Positions 1-7,300 of a stretch of DNA of 11,440 nt are shown in pieces; positions within the stretch are counted from its first letter, which is position 1; each line of letters starts with the position of its first letter. This DNA comes from CAYGBW01 sp964348185 (GTDB lineage Bacteria > Desulfobacterota > BSN033 > WVXP01). The DNA lies in the NCBI GenBank assembly GCA_964348185.1, contig CAYGBW010000013.1:1-11440 (forward strand). Direction: 5' to 3'. The notes beneath the pieces are model-generated. The model was not told where the DNA came from, made no database searches, and saw only the letters and a program-made list of their open reading frames with translations. The translations under genes were made by a program, and so were the position numbers.

Positions 1-716
1 TTTCCCCTCCGCAGTGCCGAATAGACCAAATCTCTGTCGTGGTCAAGGTCCCGGTTCAACAGCTCGGGCACAATCACATGGGTTCGAATGAAGCGAAAGC
101 ACACCCGATGGGAGATCAGAATTCCATGGGAATCTGCTCCACCGATACCGACCACTCTTCCCCGTTGGTTTAGATCATCCCACCGCCTGAGCGTTTCAGG
201 AGAGGGGCAATCCACATAGGAACGAGGGAACAGGAGATAGTAGAGGAGATTCCATTTGGTGATTCCCACATCCCCATCCAAAATGTAATTCCAAATGCAT
301 AACCCCGTATATCCTTTGACGTTCCAATCAACCCAGGGGTATCCAGGATACCCAAGGGAGGGGTTTGGACGACTGTAGGGGTGCGCGATCATTCCAAACC
401 CTCCTTGACGGTTGACCTCATCGACATACTGCTGGGGTGTCTTGCCAAGGGGATGCACGGGTTGTGAAATCCCAAAGGCGAGGTAGTGGTTGGTCTTGTC
501 TTTGGGGGTAACCTCCTCTCCCACCAAGAGGAGACACTTTCCGTAGTAGCCCTCTTCTTCGGGTTGGAAACGATTGTGGTCGGTGAGGATCAGGTAGTCC
601 AGTTGGCACTGATTGGCGACTCTCATAATCTTTTGGATGGAACCTCGCCCATCAGAGTATTTCGAGTGGACGTGGATGACACCCTGATACTGGTCGGAAG
701 GATCGCCTTCAGCCAT
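1..716 (-). CDS. PHP-domain metallohydrolase, 3' part outside the window
   Basis: Reading the minus strand from ATG 716-714 gives 238 codons without a stop to the window edge, so the C-terminus is missing. PHP-superfamily metal-ligand motifs appear in the expected order (residues counted from this start): HVHSKYSDG at 15-23, LTDHN at 44-48, GEEVTP at 66-71, AHPYS at 111-115 and GGADSHG at 192-198. No signal peptide or membrane segment is seen. PHP proteins are metal-dependent phosphoesterases or hydrolases; the substrate cannot be read from sequence. The start at 716 is preferred because ATG overlaps the upstream ORF's stop as ATGGCTGA, with AAGGG just before it. An in-frame ATG at 740 would add eight residues, and the frame is open up to a stop at 789-791. 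The gene is divergent from the gcvH-like operon, so a functional link is not implied. Confident of the family, unsure of the role. Confidence 0.85.
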   Translation of the reverse strand, partial: MAEGDPSDQYQGVIHVHSKYSDGRGSIQKIMRVANQCQLDYLILTDHNRFQPEEEGYYGKCLLLVGEEVTPKDKTNHYLAFGISQPVHPLGKTPQQYVDEVNRQGGFGMIAHPYSRPNPSLGYPGYPWVDWNVKGYTGLCIWNYILDGDVGITKWNLLYYLLFPRSYVDCPSPETLRRWDDLNQRGRVVGIGGADSHGILISHRVCFRFIRTHVIVPELLNRDLDHDRDLVYSALRRG

Positions 717-1005
717 TGCCCTTGGGACGGAAGATGCCATGATAGTTTCGTACGCAGTCCCGCCGAAGTTGCCAGACACCGGATGCTTCAATAGAATCGA
801 GGTTCTGACAGGCTGATGCGCACTGCCGAGTCTTGGATTGGAGCGCCCTAAATGGAGGCGAATTGACGATGTCTCTGAGGGACTGACGATGCACGCTGGC
901 AAAATAGCTCCGGGTCATGCAGTCCTCCAAACTGCCCTCGGAATAGACGGTCAGAGCGTCGCAGTAACGGGCAAATTCGTGATGCTTCAGGGAGTTGGTG
1001 TTCAT
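709..1005 (-). pseudogene. C-terminal radical SAM/SPASM-like fragment
   Basis: This 98-codon minus-strand ORF resembles only the C-terminal twitch/SPASM-type region of radical SAM proteins. It shows YCDALTVYSEGSLEDC (residues 14-29), then SLRDIVNSPPFRAL and a C-x3-C pair (CASAC). That is the usual pattern of a Cys, a 'dG.l..C' strand, an 'SL.dI..S..f..l' helix and further Cys ligands. The catalytic CxxxCxxC core is absent. Upstream the frame closes at TGA 1032-1030, and further upstream is an intergenic region and an opposite-strand gene. It therefore looks like a truncated remnant, though a short expressed protein is possible because its stop overlaps the PHP start by 8 nt. No convincing ribosome binding site precedes ATG 1005. 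The family call comes from pattern recognition only and is moderate. Confidence 0.4.
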
Positions 1006-1034
1006 ACCTGGAAAGGAATCCCTGAAGCATCACG
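978..1034. repeat. Perfect 16-bp inverted repeat, 25-nt spacer
   Basis: CGTGATGCTTCAGGGA at 978-993 is exactly reverse-complemented at 1019-1034, with a 25-nt spacer (994-1018). The right arm carries the in-frame stop that closes the SPASM-like ORF upstream. A shorter hairpin, GAAGC (1024-1028) with GCTTC (1034-1038), shares the right arm, and TTTTT follows at 1041-1047. On the plus strand this could act as a terminator, but no plus-strand gene precedes it. Other readings are a footprint of a small mobile element or a template-switch duplication. Confidence 0.8.
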
Positions 1035-1172
1035 CTTCCGGTTTTTCGCGCGATGACCCATGAATTATAGAACAATGCAGGGCGAACAATAAACCGCTTG
1101 CCCAAATCAAATCGATTGATCTGCTGTCAAGAGCCCTTTGCGATGCCGCCGTTCTATGAAGTCTCACGTTCC

Positions 1173-1201
1173 TTGACATGACCCGGGGTTCATGTTAAAC
1201 G
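1173..1201 (+). promoter_or_regulatory. Candidate sigma70-type promoter for gcvH-lplA
   Basis: A perfect -35 hexamer TTGACA lies at 1173-1178. With a 16-17 nt spacer the -10 position falls on TTAAAC/TAAACG (1195-1201), which matches TATAAT at only three of six positions. The start codon is about 55 nt downstream. The good -35 with a poor -10 suggests a weak or activator-dependent promoter. This is prediction from the sequence alone. Confidence 0.45.
1174..1197. promoter_or_regulatory. Candidate operator palindrome between -35 and -10
   Basis: ACATGA (1176-1181) and TCATGT (1190-1195) form a perfect 6-bp inverted repeat. Adding the flanking bases gives TGACATGA/TCATGTTA with one mismatch in eight pairs, around an 8-nt GC-rich centre (cccggggt). 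The dyad covers the end of the -35 and the spacer, where a dimeric regulator would block or reposition RNA polymerase. No regulator gene is in the window, so the binding protein is unknown. Confidence 0.4.
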
Positions 1202-1242
1202 TTTCACAACCAATTCCTTAGGATTCAGCTCTCCATTGAAAG

Positions 1243-1249
1243 AAAGGAG
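1243..1249 (+). promoter_or_regulatory. Shine-Dalgarno site fixing the gcvH-like start
   Basis: AAAGGAG at 1243-1249 sits 7 nt before ATG 1257. It rules out the upstream in-frame TTG at 1236, which would add seven residues and has no ribosome binding site of this strength. The H-protein homology also begins only after ATG 1257. Confidence 0.75.
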
Positions 1250-1256
1250 TAAGTCT

Positions 1257-1694
1257 ATGGAGATCGAGGGCTATCAGTTTCCCGATGATCTGTACTATCA
1301 TAAGGAACACTACTGGGCTAGAATTGAGAACGACGCAGTCGTCATGGGGGCCACAGACTTTGCTCAGAAACTCGCAGGAGAGATTACTTACGTGGAACTC
1401 CCCGAGGCGGGACGCAAATCGGAACAGGACAAGCCCTGTGGTTCCATGGAAACAGGGAAATGGGTAGGTCGCATCTATGCGGTCGTGTCGGGTACGGTGA
1501 TTGAGGTCAATGAGGAGTTGGAAGACACTCCGGAAGCAATCAACGAAAGCCCTTATGAAAGGGGATGGATCTGCAAGATCAAACCCTCCAATCTCCATGA
1601 AGAGCTGAGAAACCTGATGAGAATCGATGCCATGCCAGCGTTTATTCGCTCCGAAATCGCCCGGGTTGAGACAATCACATCGAAAAAACCATAA
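1257..1694 (+). CDS. gcvH: Lipoyl carrier protein, GcvH / LbpA-like
   Basis: A 145-residue protein of the glycine-cleavage H family, a small carrier whose lipoyl group shuttles between enzyme active sites. Family hallmarks line up: YYHKEHYWARIE (13-24), GATDFAQKLAGEITYVELPE (31-50), the lipoylation site METGKWVG with Lys68 as predicted acceptor, VVSGTVIEVNEEL (76-88) and INESPYERGW (95-104). Glu three before the lysine and Gly eleven after it are kept, as in ordinary H proteins. The usual ESVKAA context, however, reads ETGKWV, and the C-terminus runs on by some 20 residues. No gcvT or gcvP gene is nearby. The next gene, 14 bp downstream, is a lipoate ligase, and an hdr cluster follows. The protein is therefore more likely a dedicated carrier like LbpA of sulfur-oxidizing sHdr systems than a glycine-cleavage component. 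That role is inference. Confidence 0.88.
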   Translation: MEIEGYQFPDDLYYHKEHYWARIENDAVVMGATDFAQKLAGEITYVELPEAGRKSEQDKPCGSMETGKWVGRIYAVVSGTVIEVNEELEDTPEAINESPYERGWICKIKPSNLHEELRNLMRIDAMPAFIRSEIARVETITSKKP

Positions 1695-1708
1695 TCCAGA
1701 GGGCGAAA

Positions 1709-2764
1709 ATGTATCTCTTCGATCTCGGACAACTCCCTGGCCAGCAGTCAATGCTCGTCTTCCACGCCTTGGCCCGTATGGGCGTTGAGGCTCTGGTTTT
1801 GGTGTCTCCCAAGAGTCCTCTGGGAAGCGTCGGTTACTTCCAGAACATGGAAGAGGAGATCGACCTGGAGTTCTGTCGCCGTGCAAAGATCCCGGTGATG
1901 CGACGGGAGGTTGGCGGTGGCGCAACTTACCTCGACCAGGATCAGATCTTCTACCAGGTCGTCTGGAGGAAAGACAATGCCAGGCTACCTCATCGAATCA
2001 AAGAGGTTTTCTCCATTCTATCCGAGCCTCCCTGCGAGGTATACCGAGAGTTTGGAATTGACGCACACTTCAGGCCAGAGAATGACATTGTCACCGAGGA
2101 GGGACGTAAAATCGCCGGTGAGGGAGGAGGCAATATCGGGGATGGCATGGTTTTTGTCGGAGGGATTCTCATGGACTTCGACTACCGAACCATGAGCAGA
2201 GTCCTGAAAGTCCCGGACGAAAAATTTCGGGACAAGATTTTCAGAACCCTGGAGGAAAACGTCACCACCATGAAGCGAGAACTGGGTACAGTGCCTCCAA
2301 GGAGAGAAATCATTTCTGCCCTTATCGACCGCTTCTCAAAGGTTCTGGGCAGGCTCACACCCGCCAAACTCGACCCGGAGACCCTCCAGAGAATGGAAGA
2401 ACTCGAGCGGTGGTTCACGTCGGACCGGTTTTTTTTCCGCAAGACCTCGAGAATTCCCCGAGGAGTCAAAATCCGCGAGGGGGTCGAGATTCTTTACGGG
2501 CTCCATAAGGCCAGAGGGGGCCTGATAAGAACTGTGGAAGCGGTTGAAGAGGAACGTCTCACCGGGGTGGACATCTCTGGCGACTTTCAGTTCTATCCCA
2601 AAGAGGATCTCTCTCGCCTAGAGAGGAACCTCAGAGAGGTAGCTTTTAGAAGGGAAGCCATTCACCGTCGAATCGAGCGTTTCTACGAGGAGAAAAGGGT
2701 CGAAACACCGGGTGTATGTCCTGACGACCTGACACAGACAATCGTGACGGCCAGGTCTTCATGA
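1709..2764 (+). CDS. lplA: Lipoate-protein ligase A family with fused C-terminal domain
   Basis: A 351-residue protein of the LplA/BPL catalytic fold, which activates lipoate with ATP and transfers it to a lysine of a carrier protein. The family motif RREVGGGATY is at 65-74 (compare RR.sGGG.vy). GRKIAG at 132-137 supplies the expected catalytic lysine, Lys134. GGILMDFDY (151-159) corresponds to the 'hGtlL.d.d' strand. The residues after KIAG read EGGGN rather than the common NAQ/SAQ type. Residues ~255-325 (GLHKARGGLIRT...GVDISGDFQFYP...LERNLRE) match the LplA C-terminal/LplB accessory domain, so this is a single-chain A+B form. AGAGGG precedes ATG 1709. The 14-bp spacing from the gcvH-like gene points to one operon, and the carrier is the obvious substrate. 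Similarity to sLpl(AB) of sHdr loci is from memory and needs a tree. Confidence 0.85.
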   Translation: MYLFDLGQLPGQQSMLVFHALARMGVEALVLVSPKSPLGSVGYFQNMEEEIDLEFCRRAKIPVMRREVGGGATYLDQDQIFYQVVWRKDNARLPHRIKEVFSILSEPPCEVYREFGIDAHFRPENDIVTEEGRKIAGEGGGNIGDGMVFVGGILMDFDYRTMSRVLKVPDEKFRDKIFRTLEENVTTMKRELGTVPPRREIISALIDRFSKVLGRLTPAKLDPETLQRMEELERWFTSDRFFFRKTSRIPRGVKIREGVEILYGLHKARGGLIRTVEAVEEERLTGVDISGDFQFYPKEDLSRLERNLREVAFRREAIHRRIERFYEEKRVETPGVCPDDLTQTIVTARSS

Positions 2765-2910
2765 AAGTGTGACTGGGGTCATGACTCTTTTACCTAGGCC
2801 TTCAAGAAAGCGGGGGCACCCAGTGACCGGGGGGTGAACCTCGAAGAACGGCTCTTCACCTGGCTAGGGTTTAGCGTTTAAGCGTAGGAGCCGATGAGAG
2901 AGACGCTTCC
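2765..2910 (+). other. 146-bp spacer between lplA and hdrC with a hairpin
   Basis: No gene is seen here. GGTGAA (2833-2838) pairs perfectly with TTCACC (2855-2860) over a 16-nt loop. A competing stem GAAGA (2843-2847) with TCTTC (2853-2857) shares bases with it, so two mutually exclusive folds are possible. A near-direct repeat, GTGACTGGGG (2769-2778) and GTGACCGGGG (2823-2832), lies upstream. No T-run follows the hairpin, so it is not a standard terminator. No good -35/-10 pair was found for hdrC. The spacer could separate two transcription units or set their relative expression. Confidence 0.35.
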
Positions 2911-3408
2911 ATGATCAAGGTCAGTGAACTGGATCACAATTTCAAACACGAGATTGCCAGAGAACCTGGGGGCGAACACATACACCGGTGCTTTTCTTGT
3001 GGGACCTGCACTGCAGGTTGCCCTGTCCGGGAGGTGACAGACCGCTACAACCCGCGCAAAATAGTCCGAATGGCCCTCCTTGGTATGCGTAGAGAGGTCC
3101 TTTCTAGCGATTTTATCTGGCTCTGTTCGGCGTGCTACACATGCTATGAGCGATGCCCTCAGGACGTTCGGATCACAGAGCTGATGACCGCCATCAAGAA
3201 CATCGCTGTTCGGGAGGGTTACACCCCTCTTGCGTTCATCACCCAGATCGACCTGCTTAGAGAGCACGGTCGCCTCTATGAGATTGGGGAGTTTGAAAAT
3301 CAGAAGCGGTTGGATCTCAGACTCCCCGAGATCACGGAGAAATCAGAGGAGATCAAGAGGCTTCTCCGGAGCACCAGGATTGAGAAACTCGTTGGGTCGG
3401 AGCGGTGA
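2911..3408 (+). CDS. hdrC: Heterodisulfide reductase subunit C-like (HdrC)
   Basis: A 165-residue iron-sulfur protein that relays electrons between HdrA and the catalytic HdrB. Two complete [4Fe-4S] ligand sets are visible: CFSCGTCTAGCP (Cys27, 30, 33, 37) and CSACYTCYERCP (Cys72, 75, 78, 82). Both have the C-x2-C-x2-C-x3-C-P spacing of bacterial-type ferredoxin clusters. Around them are the family's typical stretches: an N-terminal helix, YNPRKIVRMALLG between the clusters, and PQDVRI after the second. The C-terminal ~70 residues are charged and helical with no cluster motif. No in-frame start lies between the upstream stop (TAG 2872) and ATG 2911, so the start is firm. hdrB follows after 54 bp and hdrA after that, giving the order hdrC-hdrB-hdrA. 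The protein is soluble, with no membrane segment (unlike HdrE- or DsrM-type partners). Confidence 0.93.
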   Translation: MIKVSELDHNFKHEIAREPGGEHIHRCFSCGTCTAGCPVREVTDRYNPRKIVRMALLGMRREVLSSDFIWLCSACYTCYERCPQDVRITELMTAIKNIAVREGYTPLAFITQIDLLREHGRLYEIGEFENQKRLDLRLPEITEKSEEIKRLLRSTRIEKLVGSER

Positions 3409-3462
3409 CACCATCGGGTTGAACCAGACCATGGATCAATTCTCATCGACTCAGGGGTTTCT

Positions 3463-4353
3463 ATGAGATACGCCCTCTTTCTCGGGTGCACCGTTCCTGT
3501 CCGATCCCTGAACTATGAGCTCTCTGCGAGGAGAGTCGCCGAATCACTCGGGATTGAATTGCTGGATATCAATGGCTTCGCATGTTGTGGTTATCCGGTT
3601 AAAGCCCTTGACCACGACACAGCACTCCTTCTGGCCGCGAGAAATCTCTGTGTTGCTGAGGAGAGGGGTCTCAACATCTGTACCCTGTGCAGCGCTTGTA
3701 CCGGAACCCTGGCCGAAGCCAACAGGGCACTAAAAACCCACCCTGAGGCACACCGCAAGGTCAACCAACACCTCAAAGAGACCCTGGGGAAGTCCTACCA
3801 CGGCGCGGTCGAGGTGAAGCACTTTGCAAGGGTCCTTTTTCATGACGTGGGTCTCGACAGGATCCGGGAGAGGGTAAACGTCGATCTCTCATCCCTCCAC
3901 CTTGCGGCCCATTACGGGTGCCATTACCTCAAGCCTTCCCCTCTCTACGAGCACATCGAGGATCCTGAGAATCCTCACACCCTTGATGATCTGATCGAGG
4001 CTACGGGGGCCACTTCCCTCCTTTTTGAGGGTCGCGACCGATGTTGTGGTGGGGGGGTCCTCGGGGTTGATGAGGGGGTTGCCCTTGCCATGGCCAGAGA
4101 GAAGCTCGATCGCGTCGTGGCCGCTGGGGGCGATGGCATCGTCCTGTTCTGCCCTTTCTGCGACATCATGTATGGGTCCAGTCAGAGAAAGATCGAGAAG
4201 ACCTTTGGCACACACTACGGGGTTCCCGTTCTCTACCTTCCTCAGCTTCTCGGTCTGGCCATGGGGATTTCCTCAGAGGAACTCGGATTCAGACTCAACA
4301 GAGTGAAACCCAAAGGCCTTCTCGAAAAGGTGGCTCCTCAAGAGGAAGGTTGA
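3463..4353 (+). CDS. hdrB: Heterodisulfide reductase subunit B-like (HdrB)
   Basis: The 296-residue catalytic subunit of an Hdr complex, built from two CCG domains that in methanogens hold a pair of non-cubane [4Fe-4S] clusters where a disulfide is cleaved. Both five-cysteine sets are intact with family spacing: Cys9, Cys41-Cys42, Cys76, Cys79 in the first half and Cys153, Cys194-Cys195, Cys230, Cys233 in the second (motifs GFACCGYP, CSAC, YGCHYLKP, RCCGGG, FCPFC). A catalytically competent, two-cluster HdrB is therefore expected. The substrate is not specified: candidates are CoM-S-S-CoB-like, DsrC-type or lipoyl disulfides. ATG 3463 is the only sensible start; ATG 3431 is out of frame. The stop is one base before the hdrA start, implying tight co-translation. 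A 7-G run (4051-4057) encodes part of the second CCGGG motif without breaking the frame. Confidence 0.95.
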   Translation: MRYALFLGCTVPVRSLNYELSARRVAESLGIELLDINGFACCGYPVKALDHDTALLLAARNLCVAEERGLNICTLCSACTGTLAEANRALKTHPEAHRKVNQHLKETLGKSYHGAVEVKHFARVLFHDVGLDRIRERVNVDLSSLHLAAHYGCHYLKPSPLYEHIEDPENPHTLDDLIEATGATSLLFEGRDRCCGGGVLGVDEGVALAMAREKLDRVVAAGGDGIVLFCPFCDIMYGSSQRKIEKTFGTHYGVPVLYLPQLLGLAMGISSEELGFRLNRVKPKGLLEKVAPQEEG

Positions 4354-4354
4354 G

Positions 4355-7300
4355 ATGGGGGACGTGAAGTTTTCAACAAGCCCGGGGTCTGAGGCTCTCC
4401 TTCCAACCGGGGCGGTCCTGGTTGTGGGGGGAGGGATCGGTGGAATCCAGTCCTCTCTCGATCTGGCCGAGTCTGGGTTCAAGGTCTACTTGGTGGAAAG
4501 GAATCTCAGCATTGGCGGGACCATGGCCCAACTGGACAAGACCTTTCCCACGAATGACTGCGCCATGTGTATCCTCTCTCCCAAGCTGGTCGATGCAGGC
4601 CGCCACAGGAACATCCAGATTCTCCCTCTCTCCACGGTGGAGAGCGTGGAGGGTGAGGCTGGAAACTTTCGCGTTACCGTTCGGAAGAAACCGCGATACG
4701 TCGACATTGAAAAGTGTACCCGTTGTGGCGACTGCACAAAGGTCTGCCCGGTGGAGCTACCGAATGAATATGAGCAAGGACTCGTGCAGCGGAGGGCAAT
4801 CTATCCGCTCTTCGCCCAGTCCATGCCCAGTGCGTACGGCATTGACAAGGAGGGGACCCCTCCCTGCCGGGCCACCTGTCCGATCGATGTGAATGTTCAG
4901 GGGTATATCGCCCTCGTATCTCAGGGCAAATACAGGGAAGCCCTGGCCCTGGTTAGAGAGAAAAATCCCTTTCCAGGCATCACCGGACGAATCTGTACCC
5001 ATCCCTGTGAGAGCGCCTGTCGCCGGGGCGAGGTGGATCAGCCCGTCGCCATCGACGCTCTGAAACGTTTCGTGGCGGATCTTGAAAAGGAGTTGGAAAT
5101 CGATCTGAACACGCCTTTGGACCGACCGGAAAAGGTGGCCATTGTGGGATCCGGACCTGCTGGCCTTCTCGCTGCCTACGACTTGAGAAAAATGGGCTAT
5201 CCGATCACCGTCTTTGAAGCCCTCCCGTTCCCTGGAGGGATGCTGGCAGTAGGAATCCCCGAATACCGGTTGCCCAGGGACATCCTGAATCGAGAGGTCG
5301 GGATTGTTAAGAACCTGGGAGCTGAATTCCGTTTCAATACGCGAGTGGGCAAGGACATCACCCTGAAAGAACTGAAGAGACAGTTTGAGGCAATCTTTCT
5401 GGCCCCGGGCGCCCATGTCAGTAACAGATTGGGGATCTCCGGCGAGGACCTTGAGGGTGTCATCCATGCCACGGATTACTTGAGACGGGTCAACCTGGGC
5501 GTGCCTCCCCAAATTGGGCCAAGGGTGGTTGTGGTTGGGGGAGGAAACGCTGCCATCGATGCTGCCAGAACGGCCCGCAGGCACGGCGGCTCAGAGGTCT
5601 CCATCGTATATCGCAGATCCCGTCTGGAAATGCCTGCCCAACCCGAGGAGATCGAAGGGGCAGAGGCCGAGGGCATTAGCATCCACTTTCTAGCCACTCC
5701 AGTCAGCATCCTGGGAGATCACGGCCGAGTCTCGTCCATTGAGTGCATCAGAATGGAACTGGGAGAACCCGATGATTCGGGAAGGCGACGCCCCATTCCT
5801 GTGAGGGGCTCAGAATTCACCTTGGACGGGGATACCGTGATCAGTGCCATCGGCCAGTCTCCGGATCTCTCCTTTCTTCGGGCAGGAGAGGACCTCAGAG
5901 TCAGCGAGAAGGGAACGATTGACGTTGACCCTATCACCCTGGAGACGTCTGTGAGGGGCGTTTTTGCGGGGGGGGATGGCGTGACAGGGCCGAAGACCTA
6001 TATCGATGCCATGGCGGCAGGCCGGGAGGCCGCCGTCTCAATCGATCGTTTCCTCCAAGGTAGAGCCCTGGAACACAACCGCAGAACAGGGGCACCTCAG
6101 GACAGCCCGGTCACTGTGGATATTGAGACCGTGCCCTGCCGCCCACGGGTCCAGATGAAAGCCCTGAACCCGGCAGAGCGGGTCAGAGACCTCAGGGAGG
6201 TCAATCTGGGTTTGAGTGAGACAGAGGCCCACCAGGAGGCCAGCCGTTGTCTCCAGTGTGGGAGGTGCGCTGAATGCGGGGAATGCGTCAGAGCCTGTGA
6301 GGCGAAGGCCATTTCCCACGAGATGAAAGAGGAGGTCCTTGAGCTTTCGGTGGGCTCGATCATCCTCACACCGGGATTCGATGAATTTGATCCCCGACGG
6401 AAGACCGAGTACGGATATGGACGCTTTCCCAATGTGGTGAGCAGCATCGAGTTTGAGCGGTTTCTCTCTGCCTCGGGTCCCTTCGAAGGGCATATCCACA
6501 GGCCATCGGATCATAGGCCTCCGAAGAAGGTGGCTTGGATCCAGTGCGTTGGATCGAGAGATCCTCACATGGGCCTAGGGTACTGCTCCTCTGTCTGCTG
6601 CATGTATGCCACAAAAGAGGCGATCATCGCCAGGCAGCACGCCCCGGATCTCGAGGCCTCCATCTTTTACATGGACATGCGGGCCTTTGGCAAAGACTTT
6701 GACAGGTACATCGATCGCGCCAGGGGCGAGTATGGCATCCGGTACATACGATCCCGAATTTCGGGTGTGACTGAAGACCCCCAGACCCATGATCTCTTTC
6801 TCAGTTACGAAACAGAGGGGGGCACCCTAATCAGGGACCGATTCGACATCGTCGTGCTCTCGGTCGGATTCTTGCCATCCCATACGGCTCAAGATCTGGC
6901 CGATGTCTTCAAAATCGAGCTCAGCCCTTACCATTTCGCCAAAACCTCTTGTGCCCAACCTCTGAGGACGAATCGTCCGGGAGTCTTTGTGGGGGGTGCG
7001 TTCTCAGGCCCCAAGGATATCCCTGAAACCGTGGCTCAGGGAAGCGGTGCGGCGGCTGAGGCGGCAGCCATTCTGGCACCGTCCAGAGGCACGCTGGTCG
7101 AAAAGATCGAACTCCCCCCTGAACGGGAGGTGGCATACGAAAGGCCGAGAATCGGCGTTTTTGTCTGTCACTGTGGGATCAACATCGCCGGTGTGGTCGA
7201 TGTCCCGGAGGTGGCCCGGTACGCGGCTACCCTCCCGCGCGTGGTCCATGTGGAGGACAATCTCTATACCTGTTCCCAGGACACCCAGGACCAAATCAAG

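Noticed and set aside
486..794. Plus-strand ORF of 102 codons across the PHP gene
   Set aside because: It is opposite the PHP gene, whose HVHS, TDHN, AHP and ADSHG motifs are all readable on the minus strand.
1236..1256. Upstream TTG start for the gcvH-like gene
   Set aside because: The AAAGGAG ribosome binding site is correctly placed for ATG 1257 and lies inside the would-be extension.
1218..1925. Long minus-strand ORF (235 codons) opposite the gcvH-like and lplA genes
   Set aside because: It has no recognisable motif, has a low-complexity Arg/Pro-rich composition, and lies fully opposite two genes with clear family signatures and ribosome binding sites.
2832..2861. Intrinsic terminator after lplA
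   Set aside because: The hairpin has a 16-nt loop and no T-run after the stem.
4757..5584. Minus-strand ORF of 275 codons inside hdrA
   Set aside because: It is the antisense shadow of the GltD-like insert, whose motifs are intact on the plus strand; no own start signal or family pattern.
5968..5975. G8 run in hdrA (also G7 at 4051-4057 in hdrB and T8 at 2429-2436 in lplA) as phase-variation tracts
   Set aside because: Each run encodes conserved family residues in frame (FAGGDG, CCGGG, RFFFR); nothing else suggests switching.
6038..6568. Minus-strand ORF of 176 codons inside hdrA
   Set aside because: Antisense shadow of the hdrA second ferredoxin region; no motif seen.
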